From positions 119,448 to 181,339 of the forward strand of contig VYFQ01000007.1 in the NCBI GenBank assembly GCA_009842325.1: 61,892 bases of DNA, read 5' to 3'. A program made the translations under genes and the position numbers. Positions 8,274 through 15,612 of this stretch are shown piece after piece. Below the pieces are notes generated by a model. That model was not told the DNA's origin and searched no databases. It was given only the letters and a program-made list of their open reading frames with translations. Within the stretch, counting starts at the first letter, position 1, and each line of letters starts with the position of its first letter. Source of the DNA: Acidimicrobiaceae bacterium. GTDB lineage: Bacteria; Actinomycetota; Acidimicrobiia; Acidimicrobiales; Aldehydirespiratoraceae.

Positions 8274-8617
8274 AGTGGCTGATCGACGAGATGCTGCCGC
8301 CCGCTGCGGCGGCGGAGTTGACGGCGCTCGGCCATGAGGCGCTCAGTGTGACCGAGGCAGGTCTCGGTGGCCGCGACGACGCCACCATCTACGAAACTGC
8401 CGTCGAGCAGCAACGGGTCATCGTGACGGAGAACTTCGCGGACTTCGCCACGATCACCAACGACCGGATCGCCGCGGGCGAGCCGTGCGTGCCCGTCGTC
8501 TTCGTCAGGAAGCGCCAACACCCTCGCGGCCCGGCGTTGGCCCCAGCCCTGGCGCGCCACCTGCACGAGTGGTCCGCCGCCAACCCGAACCCATACCCCG
8601 GCGTGCACTGGCCGTGA
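8270..8617 (+). CDS. DUF5615 PIN-like toxin
   Basis: A 115-residue PIN-like protein. The N-terminal MKWLIDEMLPPAAAAELTAL holds the first acidic pair (D-E), followed by a GHEALSVTEAGLGG turn and VIVTENFADFATI, where PIN-like nucleases keep the next acidic residues. The TTG start overlaps the antitoxin stop (TTGA). DUF5615 proteins are predicted RNases of type II toxin-antitoxin systems. The frame looks complete, so this is the one module in the left 10 kb that seems fully intact. Confidence 0.82.
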   Translation: MKWLIDEMLPPAAAAELTALGHEALSVTEAGLGGRDDATIYETAVEQQRVIVTENFADFATITNDRIAAGEPCVPVVFVRKRQHPRGPALAPALARHLHEWSAANPNPYPGVHWP

Positions 8618-8633
8618 AAGGCACATAGAGCGA

Positions 8634-8753
8634 ATGGCCATCGAACCTGACGACGGGGAACTCTTCTCAGATCTTGAGCGCTTCGTTGAAGCCCACGGAA
8701 TCCGACTCGACCTCGAAGCCCTGCTAGCCGACCTCGACGCCGGTCGCCGGTGA
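8634..8753 (+). CDS. Small VapB-like antitoxin candidate
   Basis: A 39-codon acidic peptide (MAIEPDDGELFSDLERFVEA, then HGIRLDLEALLADLDAGRR). It overlaps by four bases (GTGA) a following frame that begins like a PIN toxin. The size, acidity and coupling suggest the C-terminal, toxin-binding part of a short antitoxin. No DNA-binding segment is visible, so the gene may itself be a remnant. Confidence 0.4.
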   Translation: MAIEPDDGELFSDLERFVEAHGIRLDLEALLADLDAGRR

Positions 8754-8851
8754 ACGCCGGGACCGTCGTAGTCGACACCTCGACGCTCGTTGCCGCCCAA
8801 GAACTCACTGGCAGGGACCACGGACCCGAGGAGGCATCGGCTCTGAAATCT
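8750..8851 (+). pseudogene. PIN-domain (VapC-like) toxin remnant abutting tRNA-Cys
   Basis: From the GTG at 8750 the frame reads VNAGTVVVDTSTLVAAQELT, the classic first strand of a PIN nuclease with its first Asp. About 33 residues in, the sequence runs straight into the 3' end of tRNA-Cys. The rest of the PIN domain is missing; the open frame that continues to 9124 only reads through the tRNA. It looks like a toxin gene cut at the tRNA by deletion or by excision of an element. Confidence 0.5.
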
Positions 8852-8852
8852 G

Positions 8853-8927
8853 AGCGCCGGGCGGGATTTGAACCCGCGGCTTTACGGCTTTGCAGGCCGT
8901 TCCCTTGGTCCGCTCGGGCACCGGCGC
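8853..8927 (-). tRNA. tRNA-Cys (anticodon GCA)
   Basis: The reverse strand gives an acceptor stem GCGCCGG/CCGGCGC paired over seven positions, an anticodon arm ACGGC-CTGCAAA-GCCGT with GCA at 34-36, a T arm GCGGG-TTCAAAT-CCCGC, and U as discriminator, which is typical of tRNA-Cys. CCA is not encoded. Confidence 0.92.
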
Positions 8928-8967
8928 AGGGACTCGCAGCGTACCGGCGGCCGGCTCACGGGCGGTC

Positions 8968-9558
8968 TCAGCGGCGCCTGGTGCGGGCTGCGGTCGCCGC
9001 AGTCACCGAGGCCGCGCCCGCATCGTGCAGGCAGGCCACTACCGCGTTCAGGGTGGTGCCGGTCAGCACCACGTCGTCGACCACCACGATGTGGCGTCCG
9101 ACCACGGGCTCATTAGCCCTGTAGCCGGCCGACGCCACCACCTCGGCCCGACGATCGGGCGCCAGGTGACGCATGCGAGGTGTGGGGTTGCTCTTCACGA
9201 CCAGGCTCGGCCGGTACTCCCCTGCTCCCGCGGCGGCCAGCGACGACGCAAGCATCCCCGCTAGATCCGGCCGATCACCGTCGCCGGCAGGCATCGGCCC
9301 GGACGGGACCGGTACCACCAGACGGGGCAGACCACCGGACGCTTCCGGCAGGGCTGTCGCCAGGCTGGCGAACCGCTCGGCCAGTTCCGACGCAGCGCCG
9401 GGATCGCCCTGGTCCTTGGCCCGGCAGACCAGCTCGCCTATCTCGGTGCGCTCGTCACGGCCGGGCTGCCAGTAGTCGCCAAGCACCAGCAGCATCGCGC
9501 CGGCTCCATCGCCGAGCCCCGCTCCAACCTCCACGCGGAGGGCTCCGGCGGCATCCAT
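8968..9558 (-). CDS. ComF-like phosphoribosyltransferase domain protein
   Basis: A 196-residue protein with a type I phosphoribosyltransferase signature near the C-terminus: RHIVVVDDVVLTGTTLNAVV, the PRPP-binding acidic pair plus T-G-T-T. The N-terminal half (LVLGDYWQPGRDERTEIGEL) reads like the ComF/amidophosphoribosyltransferase-like family. The start is put at the ATG at 9558, because the open frame beyond it overlaps tRNA-Gly four bases upstream. The role may be nucleotide salvage or competence-like, and no partner genes help to decide. Confidence 0.72.
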   Translation of the reverse strand: MDAAGALRVEVGAGLGDGAGAMLLVLGDYWQPGRDERTEIGELVCRAKDQGDPGAASELAERFASLATALPEASGGLPRLVVPVPSGPMPAGDGDRPDLAGMLASSLAAAGAGEYRPSLVVKSNPTPRMRHLAPDRRAEVVASAGYRANEPVVGRHIVVVDDVVLTGTTLNAVVACLHDAGAASVTAATAARTRRR

Positions 9559-9561
9559 CCG

Positions 9562-9634
9562 AGCGGACGACCGGCCTCGAACCGGCGACCTCAACCTTGG
9601 CAAGGTTGCGCTCTACCAACTGAGCTACGTCCGC
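9562..9634 (-). tRNA. tRNA-Gly (anticodon GCC)
   Basis: The reverse strand shows an acceptor stem GCGGACG/CGTCCGC, D arm GCTC/GAGC, anticodon arm CAACC-TTGCCAA-GGTTG with GCC at 34-36, and T arm GCCGG-TTCGAGG-CCGGT. All stems pair. CCA is not encoded. Confidence 0.94.
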
Positions 9635-9675
9635 GGGATGGACGATCCTACCGCCCCACCCCGAGGCCCACGCTT

Positions 9676-9903
9676 CTAGCGTTCCTCCGGCGGGCGCAGA
9701 TCAATGCTCAGATGCAGGACGCCGTCCTCCATCGTGGCCTCGGCGTCACCGATCATCGCGAAGTCCTGGAAGTCCAGCTGGGCCTGCTCCAGAAAGTGCC
9801 GCCGCTCCTCGCCGGCCACCGGCGGGAGGTTCCGCCGCTTCACCCCCGCAGCGCGCTCGCGGAAGCGCTCGATCATCGCGTCAGCGTCGAAACCCTCGGC
9901 CAT
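9676..9903 (-). CDS. Small conserved-looking protein, unknown function
   Basis: A 75-residue protein starting at the ATG at 9903 (MAEGFDADAMIERFRERAAG) and ending HLSIDLRPPEER. It is charged, has no membrane segment, and looks like a helix followed by a strand-rich C-terminus (EATMEDGVLHLSIDL). The longer frame upstream of the ATG overlaps the neighbouring membrane gene and was not used. I do not recognise a family. It is co-oriented with, and 10 bases downstream of, the membrane protein gene. Confidence 0.6.
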   Translation of the reverse strand: MAEGFDADAMIERFRERAAGVKRRNLPPVAGEERRHFLEQAQLDFQDFAMIGDAEATMEDGVLHLSIDLRPPEER

Positions 9904-9913
9904 GCCCGCCAAT

Positions 9914-10465
9914 CTAGACGGAACGCTGCTCGCCGTTCTCCTCGCTGAACTTCCACACAGCCGACTCGTCCACGGACTCCGATTCAGAGGACTCCCCATC
10001 AGACTCCTGCTGGGAGCTGTCGCCGGCAGATCCAGACCCCTTTCGCGAAGCCAGCTTCGAGCGCAACCAGAGGAGCGCCTCCCGCGCCATCGCCTCGAAG
10101 CGCCCTCTCGACGAGTCCTCCCCCGCCGGTCCGGCGCCGGCCAGCCTCAAGCGCCGGCGGGGGCTGGTGTGCCACAGGAAGAGCCCCAGCAAGACCGTCA
10201 TCACCCCGGCGATCGTCCATAGGGCGATCACCACCGCATCGATCCGCTCGCTGCTCTCGCGGTCGACCAGGCGCCGGTCGGAACCAGAATCGGGATCGGC
10301 CTCCACCTCGGACTGGGCCGAGCTCACCACCCGCACAACGTCCGACCCCTCAGCGCCGACCACCGCCCCGTCGGGACCGTCGGCAGCCGAGAGGGGCGAG
10401 GCCGCCAGCAGGCACAACGCAACCGCCAGCAGTGATGCCGCCGCCAGACCTCTGCTGAAACGCAC
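9914..10465 (-). CDS. Signal-peptide, single-pass membrane protein, unknown function
   Basis: A 183-residue protein from GTG at 10465. The N-terminus VRFSRGLAAASLLAVALCLL ends in a likely signal peptidase site (SPLSAADG). A short acidic outer segment follows, then one membrane helix (VVIALWTIAGVMTVLLGLFL), an Arg-rich inside stretch and a Ser/Glu-rich acidic tail. The predicted topology is outside N-domain, inside tail. No domain is recognised. It lies 11 bases downstream of the trans-sulfuration enzyme gene on the same strand, so it may be read from the methionine operon. Confidence 0.65.
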   Translation of the reverse strand: MRFSRGLAAASLLAVALCLLAASPLSAADGPDGAVVGAEGSDVVRVVSSAQSEVEADPDSGSDRRLVDRESSERIDAVVIALWTIAGVMTVLLGLFLWHTSPRRRLRLAGAGPAGEDSSRGRFEAMAREALLWLRSKLASRKGSGSAGDSSQQESDGESSESESVDESAVWKFSEENGEQRSV

Positions 10466-10476
10466 GGCGCCCGACG

Positions 10477-11685
10477 CTACCGATCCGCCGACGGGACGAT
10501 CTCTTCCACCCGATCCAGCGCGCCGATCACATCGGCGACCACATCGTCGGTGTGCTCCAGCCCCGCCGAGAACCGGACCGTGCCCGGGCCGATACAGATC
10601 GCCTCCAGCTCGGCGGGAAGCAGGCTCACATGGGTCGTCGACGCCGGATGGGTGACCAGGCTCTCCGGGCCGCCCAGCGAGGTGGCGAACTGCACCACCC
10701 GGACCTCCTCCATAAACAACCGGCCGGCTTCGTACCCGCCTCGCAGCTCGAAGGTGACCAGGCCGCCGGCCAGCTCCATCTGCTTGGCGGCCAGCTCGTG
10801 CTGGGGATGCGACTCCAGGCCCGGGTAGTACACGGCCTCCACCGCCGGATGGCCCTCCAGCGCCTCGGCCAGCGCGGTGGCGGTGTCGGTCTGCTGCCGC
10901 AGTCGCACAGCCAGCGTGCGGACGCCCCTCAGAGCGTTCAAAGCGTCGAACGGCGAGGCCGCCGCGCCGTGGAGCACCGCGTAGCTCCACAGCCACGCCA
11001 GCAGCTCCTCGCTGCCGGCCACGACCCCGATGGTGGCGTCGTTGTGGCCGGCGATGGCCTTGGTGGCCGAATGCACCACCAGATCGACCCCGAACTCGGC
11101 CGGCCTCTGGGCCAGCGGCGTGGCGAACGTCGAATCGACCACGGTCATCGGCCCGGCGATGGCTCCGACCTCGGCCAGATCGATCACGTCCAGCTTGGGG
11201 TTGGCCGGCGACTCGGCGATCACCAGCACCGTGCGGCCCGGAATGACGGCCTCTGCGAAGGCGCCGGGCTCGGTGCCGTCGACGAAGGTCACGCCGATGC
11301 CGAAGCGGGGACAGGCGGTCTGGAGCAGCAGCTGCGTGCCGCCGTAGAGCTGGCGCTGGGCCACGATGTGGTCGCCGCTGGAGCACAGTCCCAGCACGAT
11401 GGCGCTCAGCGCGCCCATGCCCGAGGCGAACGCCCGGGCCGACTCGGTGCCCTCCAGGTCGGCCACCACTTCCTCGAACGCCTTGACGGTCGGGTTGCCG
11501 TAGCGGGTGTAGAACCGGGTCGAGTGGGTGTCGACGGCCAGGTCGCGGGCCTCCGAGACGCTGTCCGCAGTGAAGGTGGAAGTGGCCCACAGGATCGGAG
11601 CCAGCGCGTTCTGGTTGTCGGCCCGGCCGGCCCGGATCGCCCGGGTGTGGGCGTGAAGACCGCCCGTGGAGGGCTCGTCAGCCAT
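10477..11685 (-). CDS. PLP-dependent trans-sulfuration enzyme (MetB/MetY/MetC family)
   Basis: A 402-residue Cys/Met metabolism PLP enzyme. Visible motifs are FYTRYGNPTVKAFEE, the ASGMGALSAIVLGL cofactor loop, ESPANPKLDVIDL, VVDSTFATPLAQRP, the Schiff-base Lys in VHSATKAIAGHND, and the C-terminal SLGGPESLVTHPASTTH. It overlaps metX by eight bases, so it most likely uses the O-acetylhomoserine that MetX makes, as cystathionine gamma-synthase (MetB) or O-acetylhomoserine sulfhydrylase (MetY). Length and motifs do not separate the two. It is predicted to be controlled by the upstream SAM riboswitch. Confidence 0.88.
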   Translation of the reverse strand: MADEPSTGGLHAHTRAIRAGRADNQNALAPILWATSTFTADSVSEARDLAVDTHSTRFYTRYGNPTVKAFEEVVADLEGTESARAFASGMGALSAIVLGLCSSGDHIVAQRQLYGGTQLLLQTACPRFGIGVTFVDGTEPGAFAEAVIPGRTVLVIAESPANPKLDVIDLAEVGAIAGPMTVVDSTFATPLAQRPAEFGVDLVVHSATKAIAGHNDATIGVVAGSEELLAWLWSYAVLHGAAASPFDALNALRGVRTLAVRLRQQTDTATALAEALEGHPAVEAVYYPGLESHPQHELAAKQMELAGGLVTFELRGGYEAGRLFMEEVRVVQFATSLGGPESLVTHPASTTHVSLLPAELEAICIGPGTVRFSAGLEHTDDVVADVIGALDRVEEIVPSADR

Positions 11686-12901
11686 CGTGGACCTCCTCCA
11701 GGAAGCTGCTCACCGGGCCGTGCAGGAGCTCGTGCTCGAGCAGGAACCCGTCGTGGCCCTCGTCGCTGTCGATGAACACGCGGCGGCAGTCCCCGCCGCC
11801 CGCGCGGATCCCGTCGGTCAGCTCCTGCTGCTCATGGGGCGGGTACAGGCGGTCGCTGGTGACCGTCGCGGTGAGCACCGGCACGGCGATGCGGCCCAGC
11901 GCGGCGGCGATGCCGCCCCGCCCCCGCCCGATGTCGTGCAGGTCCATCGACCGGTTGAGCACGACATAGGTGTTGGCGTCGAAGCGCTTCACCAGCTTCT
12001 GGCCGTGATGGTCCAGGTACGACTCCATCTGGAAGCGGCCCCACAGGTCAAAATCCTCTTCCGCGTCGTACAGCCGCCGCCCGAACCGGCGCTCGAAGGA
12101 CTCGCCGGACCGGTAGGTCACCTGGGCGATCTGGCGCGCCACCGCCAGACCCATCCAGGGTCCCTCGGGCTTGTCGTAGTAGTCGCCGTCGTACCAGCCA
12201 CCGTCGGTGGCGATGGCCAGCCGCTCCACCGCGCTCCAGGCGAGCTGCAGGGCGCTGGCCGCGGCGCAGGTGGCCAGCGGCAGGATCGACCGCACCCTCC
12301 TGGGGTACATGGCCGCCCACTCCAGGACCTGCATGCCTCCCATCGAGCCGCCGACCACCCCGAGCCAGCGACGGATCCCGAGATGGTCGGCCAGCAGAGC
12401 CTGGGCCCGGACCATGTCGCGGATCGTCACCACCGGGAAGCGGGGCCCGTAGCGCCGGCCGTCGGCCGGGTCGACGTCGGCGGGGCCGGTCGTGCCCTGG
12501 CAGCCACCCACCACGTTGCTGCACACCACGAAGTAGCGGTCGGTGTCGATCGCCTTGCCCGGACCGATCATGTCAGACCACCAGCCCGCAGTGGGATGCG
12601 CCGGGCCGCTATCGCCGGCCGCGTGCGAATCGCCGGTCAGCGCGTGGCACACCAGCACGGCGTTGGAGGCCTGCTCGTCGAGCCGCCCCCAGGTCTCGTA
12701 AGCCAGCCGCACCTCGGTCAACCGGCCGCCCCACTCCAGCGCGAAGGGCCTCCCGTCGGTGATAGTCACGAACCGGCGGTCGCCGGCGGGGTCACCGGGC
12801 TGCCAGGCGCCGGTGACGGGCAGCCCAGCCGGGAAGCGCCCCCCGGGGCCGGCTCGCCCGCCCTCGGGAGTCGGAGGCTCGATGTGGGAACCTGCGCTCA
12901 A
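11678..12901 (-). CDS. metX: Homoserine O-acetyltransferase MetX
   Basis: A 407-residue alpha/beta-hydrolase-fold acyltransferase. The nucleophile elbow is VVGGSMGGMQVLEWA, the catalytic Asp lies in TVTSDRLYPPHEQQEL, and the catalytic His in DEGHDGFLLEHELL. ALTGDSHAAGD and SNVVGGCQGTTGP are typical MetX segments. It acylates homoserine in the first committed step of methionine synthesis. The TTG start at 12901 is preferred because GAGGAG lies seven bases upstream and the N-terminal length fits. A SAM-type riboswitch lies 134 bases upstream in the leader. Confidence 0.95.
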   Translation of the reverse strand: MSAGSHIEPPTPEGGRAGPGGRFPAGLPVTGAWQPGDPAGDRRFVTITDGRPFALEWGGRLTEVRLAYETWGRLDEQASNAVLVCHALTGDSHAAGDSGPAHPTAGWWSDMIGPGKAIDTDRYFVVCSNVVGGCQGTTGPADVDPADGRRYGPRFPVVTIRDMVRAQALLADHLGIRRWLGVVGGSMGGMQVLEWAAMYPRRVRSILPLATCAAASALQLAWSAVERLAIATDGGWYDGDYYDKPEGPWMGLAVARQIAQVTYRSGESFERRFGRRLYDAEEDFDLWGRFQMESYLDHHGQKLVKRFDANTYVVLNRSMDLHDIGRGRGGIAAALGRIAVPVLTATVTSDRLYPPHEQQELTDGIRAGGGDCRRVFIDSDEGHDGFLLEHELLHGPVSSFLEEVHDG

Positions 12902-13034
12902 CCTTGCTCCTCGTCGCCGGTGCTCAGCGCCGTCGCTCCGTCTGGATCGACGACCGGCTACCGGACCGGATACTCAAGGGCCAGTGACTCCGGGGGGTGT
13001 TCCCCTGAGGACACTTGGTTGCGCCGGCTGGCCG

Positions 13035-13128
13035 ACGCCGCATCCCCGCCCGGAGGCGGGATGGCACCTTGGGTGTCCGTCCCAGGTTGCCGGGCCCGAC
13101 CCGGGGGCCGGACCGCTCTTGATGACGT
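13035..13128 (-). ncRNA. SAM riboswitch aptamer (SAM-I/SAM-IV clan) ahead of metX
   Basis: The reverse strand contains GTCATCAAGAGCGGTC, then GGGCCCGGCAACC and CCCAAGGTGCCATCCC. These match conserved blocks of S-box-type SAM riboswitches (ATCAAGAG, CCGGCAACC, AAGGTGC). An outer helix can pair ACGTCATC with GATGCGGCGT, closing the aptamer. The usual SAM-I kink-turn GATGA is not obvious, so it may be a SAM-IV or SAM-I/IV variant. The position in the metX leader supports feedback control of methionine synthesis. About 130 bases lie between the aptamer and metX, and I see no clear terminator there. Confidence 0.85.
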
Positions 13129-13198
13129 GACCCGTAAGGGTCGCCGACCAGTCTAGGCCGATACGACAGCCGAATCGTGCCTGTCGGCCCGCAACGGA

Positions 13199-14425
13199 TC
13201 AGACGCCGTGAACCAGGTCCCGCAGACGGGCGTCGTTGGAGAACATCTCCACGATCGGCTCGTCGAGCTCGAGACGCCGCTGGAGCCGCTTCACGTCGAG
13301 CTCCTCGTCCCAGAGCGACAGCGTCACCACCACGCCGGACTCGCCCGCCCGGGCCGTGCGCCCGGCCCGGTGCACATAGGTCTTGTGATCCGACGGCGGG
13401 TCGTACTGCACCACGATGTCGACATCGTCGACATGGATGCCCCGGGCGGCCACATCGGTGGCCACCAGCACCGGCAGATTGCCCTCAATGAACTGCCGCA
13501 GGGACTTCTCGCGGGCCGCCTGGCGCAGGTCGCCGTGGATCGGCGCAGCCTTCACACCCTCACGCTTCAGGTCGCGGGCCAACCGGTCGGCGGCCACCTT
13601 GGTGCGGGTGAACATCAGCGTGCGCCGCGCCGTGCCGGCGATGGCGGCGGCCACCTTCACCTTGTCGAGCTTGTGGACGCCCACGAAGCGGTGGACCATC
13701 TCGGCCACCGTGATCTCGCGGGGCGCCACCGAGTGCATCGAAGGCTGGCTCTGGTAGCGCCTGATCAGCGAATCCACGGCACCATCGAGGGTGGCCGAGA
13801 ACAGCAGGGTCTGATGGCCGCTGTCGACGTTGCGCAGGATCCATTCCACCTGGGGCAGAAAGCCCATGTCGGCCATCCGGTCGGCCTCGTCCACCACCAC
13901 ATGGCGCACGGCCCGCAGGCTCACCGCGCCCCGGTCGATCAGGTCGATCATCCGGCCCGGCGTGGCCACCGCCAGATCGACACCGTCTTTCAGACTGGCG
14001 ATCTGCTTGTCGATGGGCGCCCCGCCGTAGATGGCAAGAACCCGGCGCCGGACCGCGGCCGCCGGCGCGGCCAGCTCGTCGCAGATCTGGTTGGCCAGCT
14101 CGCGGGTGGGAGCGAGCACCAGGCCGGTAGGCGAGCCGGGCTTCGACCGGGGAAGCCGTTGCAGGATGGGCAGGCCGAAGGCGAGCGTCTTTCCGGAACC
14201 GGTCTTGGCCTTGCCGCACACGTCGCGGCCGGCCAGCGCATCAGGGATGGCGAGCGCCTGGATGGGGAACGGCGCGGTGATGCCCCGAGCCGCCAGCGCC
14301 ACCACAATCTCGTCGCATAACCCGAGGTCGGCGAAGGTGCCGGATCCAGCGGGAACCGGCTCAGAAGCGTCTGCCCCCGGGGAGCGGACATCTACGAGCG
14401 GATCAGAAAGGGTCATCAGAGACAC
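13199..14425 (-). CDS. DEAD-box ATP-dependent RNA helicase
   Basis: A 408-residue RecA-fold helicase with the full motif set: Q motif (FADLGLCDEIVVALAARG, with PIQALAIP), Walker A GKAKTGSGKT, Ia APTRELANQ, TPGRM, DEAD box VVVDEADRMADMGF, SAT in LLFSATLDG, and the C-terminal TDVAARGIHVDDVDIVVQYD and HRAGRTARAGESG. It probably remodels structured RNA in ribosome assembly or decay, and lacks long accessory domains. It is divergent from adenosine deaminase. Confidence 0.95.
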   Translation of the reverse strand: MSLMTLSDPLVDVRSPGADASEPVPAGSGTFADLGLCDEIVVALAARGITAPFPIQALAIPDALAGRDVCGKAKTGSGKTLAFGLPILQRLPRSKPGSPTGLVLAPTRELANQICDELAAPAAAVRRRVLAIYGGAPIDKQIASLKDGVDLAVATPGRMIDLIDRGAVSLRAVRHVVVDEADRMADMGFLPQVEWILRNVDSGHQTLLFSATLDGAVDSLIRRYQSQPSMHSVAPREITVAEMVHRFVGVHKLDKVKVAAAIAGTARRTLMFTRTKVAADRLARDLKREGVKAAPIHGDLRQAAREKSLRQFIEGNLPVLVATDVAARGIHVDDVDIVVQYDPPSDHKTYVHRAGRTARAGESGVVVTLSLWDEELDVKRLQRRLELDEPIVEMFSNDARLRDLVHGV

Positions 14426-14454
14426 AAGGCTACCGTTGTAGGATCTCGAATCCC

Positions 14455-15564
14455 GTGAACGCTGTCGAGGTCGGCCCTCCCACCCCCGGTCGCATCCGCG
14501 GCGCCCCCAAGGTCGTGCTCCACGACCATCTCGACGGCGGGCTGCGCCCCGAGACCATCATCGAACTGGCCGACGAGACGGGCTACACGGAGCTTCCCAC
14601 CACTGATCCGGCCGGTCTGGCCGCCTGGATGCAGCGGGGCGCCAACCGCAAGGACCTGACCCTCTACCTGGAGACGTTCGCCCACACCGTCGGGGTGATG
14701 CAGACCCCCGAGGCCGTCGCCCGGGTGGCCCGCGAGTGCGCCGAGGACCTCGCGGCCGACGGGATCGTGTACGCCGAGGTCAGGTTCGCTCCCGAGCTGC
14801 ACGTCGAGCGGGGCCTCACCCTCGACGGCGCCATCGAAGCGGTCCTAGAGGGATTCGCGCAGGGCAGCTCGGGAACCGGCATGACCATCCGGGCGATCTG
14901 CACCGCCATGCGCCATCTGCACCGGTCGGCCGAGGTGGCCGAGGCCGCGGTCCGCTGGAGGGACCACGGGGTGGTGGCCTTCGACATCGCCGGACCCGAG
15001 GACGGCCATCCCCCCGACGACCACCTGGACGCGTTCCAGTACTGCCACCGCGAGAACTTCCACATCACGATCCACGCGGGCGAGGCCTACGGCCCCCGCT
15101 CCATCTGGAAGGCCCTGCAGTTCTGCGGCGCCGAGCGCCTCGGGCACGGCATCCGCATCATCGAGGACATCGCCACCGCCGCCGACGGCGGCAAGCGCAC
15201 GCTGGGCCGGCTGGCCCACTACATCCGGGACCGCCGCATCCCCCTGGAGGTGTGCCCCACCTCCAACGTCAACACCGGAGTATTCGCCTCGGTGGCCGAG
15301 CACCCTATTGACACCCTGGTCGACCTGCGGTTCCGGGTGACGGTCAACACCGACAACCGGCTGATGTCGAACGTGTCGATGACCTCGGAGATGGCTGCCC
15401 TGGTCGACGCGTTCGGCTACGACTGGTCCCGCCTGCGGTGGCTGACGGTCAACGCAATGAAGTCGAGCTTCTTACCTTTCCGCGAAAGGCTCCAGATAAT
15501 CGAGGCCATTATCAAGCCTGGATATGCTCCGCTCGAAGCGGCCCAGAGCGGGCCCCCCGCCTGA
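14455..15564 (+). CDS. add: Adenosine deaminase
   Basis: A 369-residue amidohydrolase-fold deaminase. Metal ligands and active-site motifs are VVLHDHLDGGLRPETIIEL, the ITIHAGEAYGP loop with its Glu, CPTSNVNTGVF, and VNTDNRLMS carrying the last metal-binding Asp. The second residue of the textbook DD pair is Asn here, which I recall as common in actinobacterial Add proteins. It converts adenosine to inosine in purine salvage. The start is GTG at 14455. Confidence 0.93.
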   Translation: MNAVEVGPPTPGRIRGAPKVVLHDHLDGGLRPETIIELADETGYTELPTTDPAGLAAWMQRGANRKDLTLYLETFAHTVGVMQTPEAVARVARECAEDLAADGIVYAEVRFAPELHVERGLTLDGAIEAVLEGFAQGSSGTGMTIRAICTAMRHLHRSAEVAEAAVRWRDHGVVAFDIAGPEDGHPPDDHLDAFQYCHRENFHITIHAGEAYGPRSIWKALQFCGAERLGHGIRIIEDIATAADGGKRTLGRLAHYIRDRRIPLEVCPTSNVNTGVFASVAEHPIDTLVDLRFRVTVNTDNRLMSNVSMTSEMAALVDAFGYDWSRLRWLTVNAMKSSFLPFRERLQIIEAIIKPGYAPLEAAQSGPPA

Positions 15565-15612
15565 CGCGAGGCCGCACATGAACCCCTCCCCCCGTCCTTA
15601 GGAGTCTCAGCC

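Noticed and set aside
8750..9124. 124-codon gene starting like a PIN toxin
   Set aside because: After about 33 residues it reads through tRNA-Cys and then opposite the phosphoribosyltransferase; only the first part is PIN-like, so I call it a remnant.
8853..9634. tRNA-Cys or tRNA-Gly as attachment sites of an integrated element
   Set aside because: I see no integrase gene and no duplicated tRNA 3' end in the window; only toxin remnants hint at past events.
11666..13156. 496-codon plus-strand frame across metX and its leader
   Set aside because: It runs through the riboswitch and opposite a well-marked MetX; the composition is typical of a shadow frame.
14455..15564. N-T-D-N in adenosine deaminase as a broken active site
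   Set aside because: The metal-binding Asp is kept, and this variant is, to my knowledge, usual in actinobacterial enzymes.
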